From: Gammaproteobacteria bacterium
GTDB taxonomy: Bacteria > Pseudomonadota > Gammaproteobacteria > Pseudomonadales > Azotimanducaceae
Reading direction: 5' to 3'
DNA: 32,718 nt
Assembly: GCA_020832055.1 (NCBI GenBank)
Contig: JAFIFL010000015.1
Span: forward strand, 1-32,718
The notes below the pieces were generated by a model that searched no databases, had not been told where the DNA came from, and worked only from the letters and a program-made list of their open reading frames with translations. Each line of letters begins with the position of its first letter. Position 1 is the stretch's first letter. A program made the translations under genes and the position numbers. This document shows, piece by piece, positions 31,102 to 32,718 of this stretch.

Positions 31102-32040
31102 TCAGGCGGCAGCGGCACGATTCATGGCGGCCACCGCAGGCAGCACCTGCTCGATGAGCTGCCGGGTCTGATCGATCATGTCGTCCGTGTCGGCGGCCAT
31201 GGGCCGAAGGATGAACTTGTGGGCACCGGCGGCGTGGTAGGCCCGAATGCGCTCGATGATGACTTCGCTGTCGCCAATGGCCACATAGGGCGTGGGGTCC
31301 TTGCCCAGGCGTTTCTCCAAAGCCGTCCGATACCGTCGTGACACGGCGTCCGCTTCTGCTCCGAAGCGAAAGCCGAAGCCGGCACCGAAGTGATCCTCGT
31401 CGATGCTGCGCCCAAGCTCCGTGGCGCGGGCCTTGATGGCACGGATCACCGGCTCCACCTGCTCCGGCGTATCGATGCCGGCCTGCCAGCCCGTGCTGAA
31501 GCGGGCGCTGCGCTCCACTGCCGCGTCTGCCGACCCGCCCGTCCACAGCGGCATGGGGTTCTGTAACGGGCGCGGTGAGATGGAGGCGCCGCGGTACTGA
31601 TAATGGCGTCCCTCGAAATCCACACTCTCCTCGCGCCAGAGGCGAGAGATCAGTTCGAGACCTTCGTCCGTGCGCTGGCCGCGGCCACGGGTGGGCACGC
31701 CGCGCGCGCCGTAGTCACTGCCCAAGGCACTGCCCACCCCGAAGGCCGGCAGCAGCCTGCCGTTGGAGAGAACGTCGATGGTGGCGCACTGCTTGGCCAG
31801 GATGAAGGGGTCCCGCAGTCCCAGCGACGCGACGTTCATGCCGAACTTCATGCGCTGGGTGGCGCCGGCGAGGGCGGCCATGACGCTCATGCACTCCAGG
31901 TTGGGCTCGTTGCCGACCAGGCGATCCGATTGCCAGATGGAGTCGATACCGCCGGCCTCGCACAGGTCGACCCAGCGCCAGAAGCCGGCGCCGTCCGCGA
32001 ACGGGAAATTGCCGATGCCGATACCCGCGCTGATGGTCAT
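31102..32040 (-). CDS. LLM-class flavin/F420-dependent oxidoreductase
   Basis: A 312-residue luciferase-like TIM-barrel oxidoreductase. ISAGIGIGNFPFADGAGFWRWVDLCEAGGIDSIW (in sections), MKFGMNVASLGLRDPFILAKQCATIDVLSNGRL, and FGVGSALGSDYGARG correspond to the family's core blocks. The C-terminal part IGDSEVIIERIRAYHAAGAHKFILRPM resembles the coenzyme F420-dependent N5,N10-methylenetetrahydromethanopterin reductase-like group. Cofactor could be F420 or FMN; the F420 operon 14 kb away makes F420 reasonable. The ATG at 32040 has GGGAG six bases upstream; the longer open frame to 32208 is not conserved-looking. Substrate unknown. It is divergent from panD. Confidence 0.82.
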   Translation of the reverse strand: MTISAGIGIGNFPFADGAGFWRWVDLCEAGGIDSIWQSDRLVGNEPNLECMSVMAALAGATQRMKFGMNVASLGLRDPFILAKQCATIDVLSNGRLLPAFGVGSALGSDYGARGVPTRGRGQRTDEGLELISRLWREESVDFEGRHYQYRGASISPRPLQNPMPLWTGGSADAAVERSARFSTGWQAGIDTPEQVEPVIRAIKARATELGRSIDEDHFGAGFGFRFGAEADAVSRRYRTALEKRLGKDPTPYVAIGDSEVIIERIRAYHAAGAHKFILRPMAADTDDMIDQTRQLIEQVLPAVAAMNRAAAA

Positions 32041-32199
32041 GTCTGCTCCCGATGGACGCTGCCGAAGATGGAGCCGCCAATCGAAGCATGGCCGACACCC
32101 AGTGGCAACCTGCCCACGGCGTGGGAGCGGGCTCGTCCGCGAACTTCGGCCCCAAGATGGCCTTCGCCTCGCCTGTTCGACCCAGGCGGGTCGCGCAGC

Positions 32200-32227
32200 T
32201 TGCATCACTGCCGCATCAACCTAGAAT
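32200..32227 (+). promoter_or_regulatory. Candidate panD promoter
   Basis: TTGCAT (32200-32205), a 16-bp spacer and TAGAAT (32222-32227, 5/6 to the -10 consensus) face panD, giving a leader of about 70 nt. The -35 match is weak. Confidence 0.3.
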
Positions 32228-32306
32228 GCGCGCCGGACCCTTGGCGCCGTCCGTTCGATTCCCCTTATCCCAGAGCCAGTCTCTTCTGACCCCGTGAGGA
32301 CGCCCC

Positions 32307-32648
32307 ATGCGCGAGCTGCTTGCCGCGAAGATCCACAATGCCACCGTCACCGAGGCCAACCTCGCCTACGTGGGGAGCATCACCATCGATGCCACGTTGC
32401 TCGATGCGGTGGATCTGTGGCCGGGTCAGAAAGTGCTGGTGGTCAGTAACACCTCAGGTGCCCGACTCGAAACCTACGTCATCCGTGGTGAGGCGGATTC
32501 CGGTGTGATCTGCATGAACGGGGCCTGCGCCCACCTCATCCGTGCCGGGGAGCAGGTGATCATCATGGGTTTTCGCTTCAGTGAGGCCCCCATCGAGCCG
32601 CAACTGGTGCTGGTGGATGCCCACAACCGCATTGACCGTCGACTCTGA
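32307..32648 (+). CDS. panD: Aspartate 1-decarboxylase, pyruvoyl-dependent
   Basis: A 113-residue proenzyme. MRELLAAKIHNATVTEANLAYVGSITID matches PanD; self-cleavage is expected between G23 and S24 to form the pyruvoyl cofactor. LETYVIRGEADSGVICMNGACAHL (in sections) is the active-site and packing region; many homologues have GAAAHL where this one has GACAHL. It makes beta-alanine from L-aspartate for pantothenate and coenzyme A. GAGGA lies seven bases before the ATG. Length is close to the usual 115-130 residues, ending cleanly with TGA at 32646-32648. No panC or panB is seen in the window; the remaining 70 bases hold nothing I can identify. Confidence 0.95.
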   Translation: MRELLAAKIHNATVTEANLAYVGSITIDATLLDAVDLWPGQKVLVVSNTSGARLETYVIRGEADSGVICMNGACAHLIRAGEQVIIMGFRFSEAPIEPQLVLVDAHNRIDRRL

Positions 32649-32718
32649 CCTGTCGATGATCTGGGCCTACCGGCCTGCCGATGGGCACTGATTGCAGGAC
32701 GCGATGGAGATGACGGTG

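Overview
The window reads as a high-GC chromosome segment from an aerobic gammaproteobacterium, probably an uncultured lineage. The best taxonomic hints are a DUF2058 gene, an LdtD plus M15 peptidase pair ordered like E. coli ycbB-ycbK, and a large two-partner-secretion type exoprotein. No rRNA, tRNA, CRISPR array or complete mobile element was seen.

Layout. Bases 3-6047 are the 3' part of a giant repetitive filamentous-haemagglutinin-like exoprotein gene. A degenerate metallo-beta-lactamase-fold gene, an F420-type luciferase-like (LLM) oxidoreductase, a candidate structured leader or small RNA, and an MFS transporter follow on the + strand to 9623. The centre (17086 down to 9597, - strand) is a tightly packed seven-gene cluster: F420H2:NADP oxidoreductase (fno), cofE, cofD, cofC, fbiC (CofG-CofH fusion), a FecCD-type permease and its ABC ATPase. 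Three junctions are ATGA overlaps. This is a complete set for deazaflavin cofactor F420, plus an enzyme that couples F420 to NADP and an importer of unknown substrate. Two LLM oxidoreductases (7137-8003 and 31102-32040) are plausible users of the cofactor.

A regulatory-looking region (17087-17607) holds candidate divergent promoters, a possible 35-residue ORF and a 19-bp tandem repeat array just upstream of a small XRE-type regulator. Next come a PmtA-like methyltransferase, a DUF2058 gene, a peptidoglycan pair (LdtD and an M15 peptidase), a GNAT acetyltransferase, a permuted NlpC/P60-like protein and a small orphan gene with its own strong terminator.

The right part is a glucosylglycerate-type locus: an SSS symporter, a GH13_18 phosphorylase, a GT81 glucosyl-3-phosphoglycerate synthase (gpgS) and its HAD phosphatase (gpgP). 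A good sigma-54 promoter match lies upstream of gpgP-gpgS, suggesting nitrogen-linked synthesis of the compatible solute. The window ends with the second LLM oxidoreductase and panD.

The most interesting features are the gammaproteobacterial F420 operon, which lacks the FbiB-type reductase domain and carries an importer, the structured RNA before the MFS gene, the 19-bp repeat array, and the sigma-54 element for glucosylglycerate synthesis. All functional calls come from reading motifs and gene order; no database search was run.
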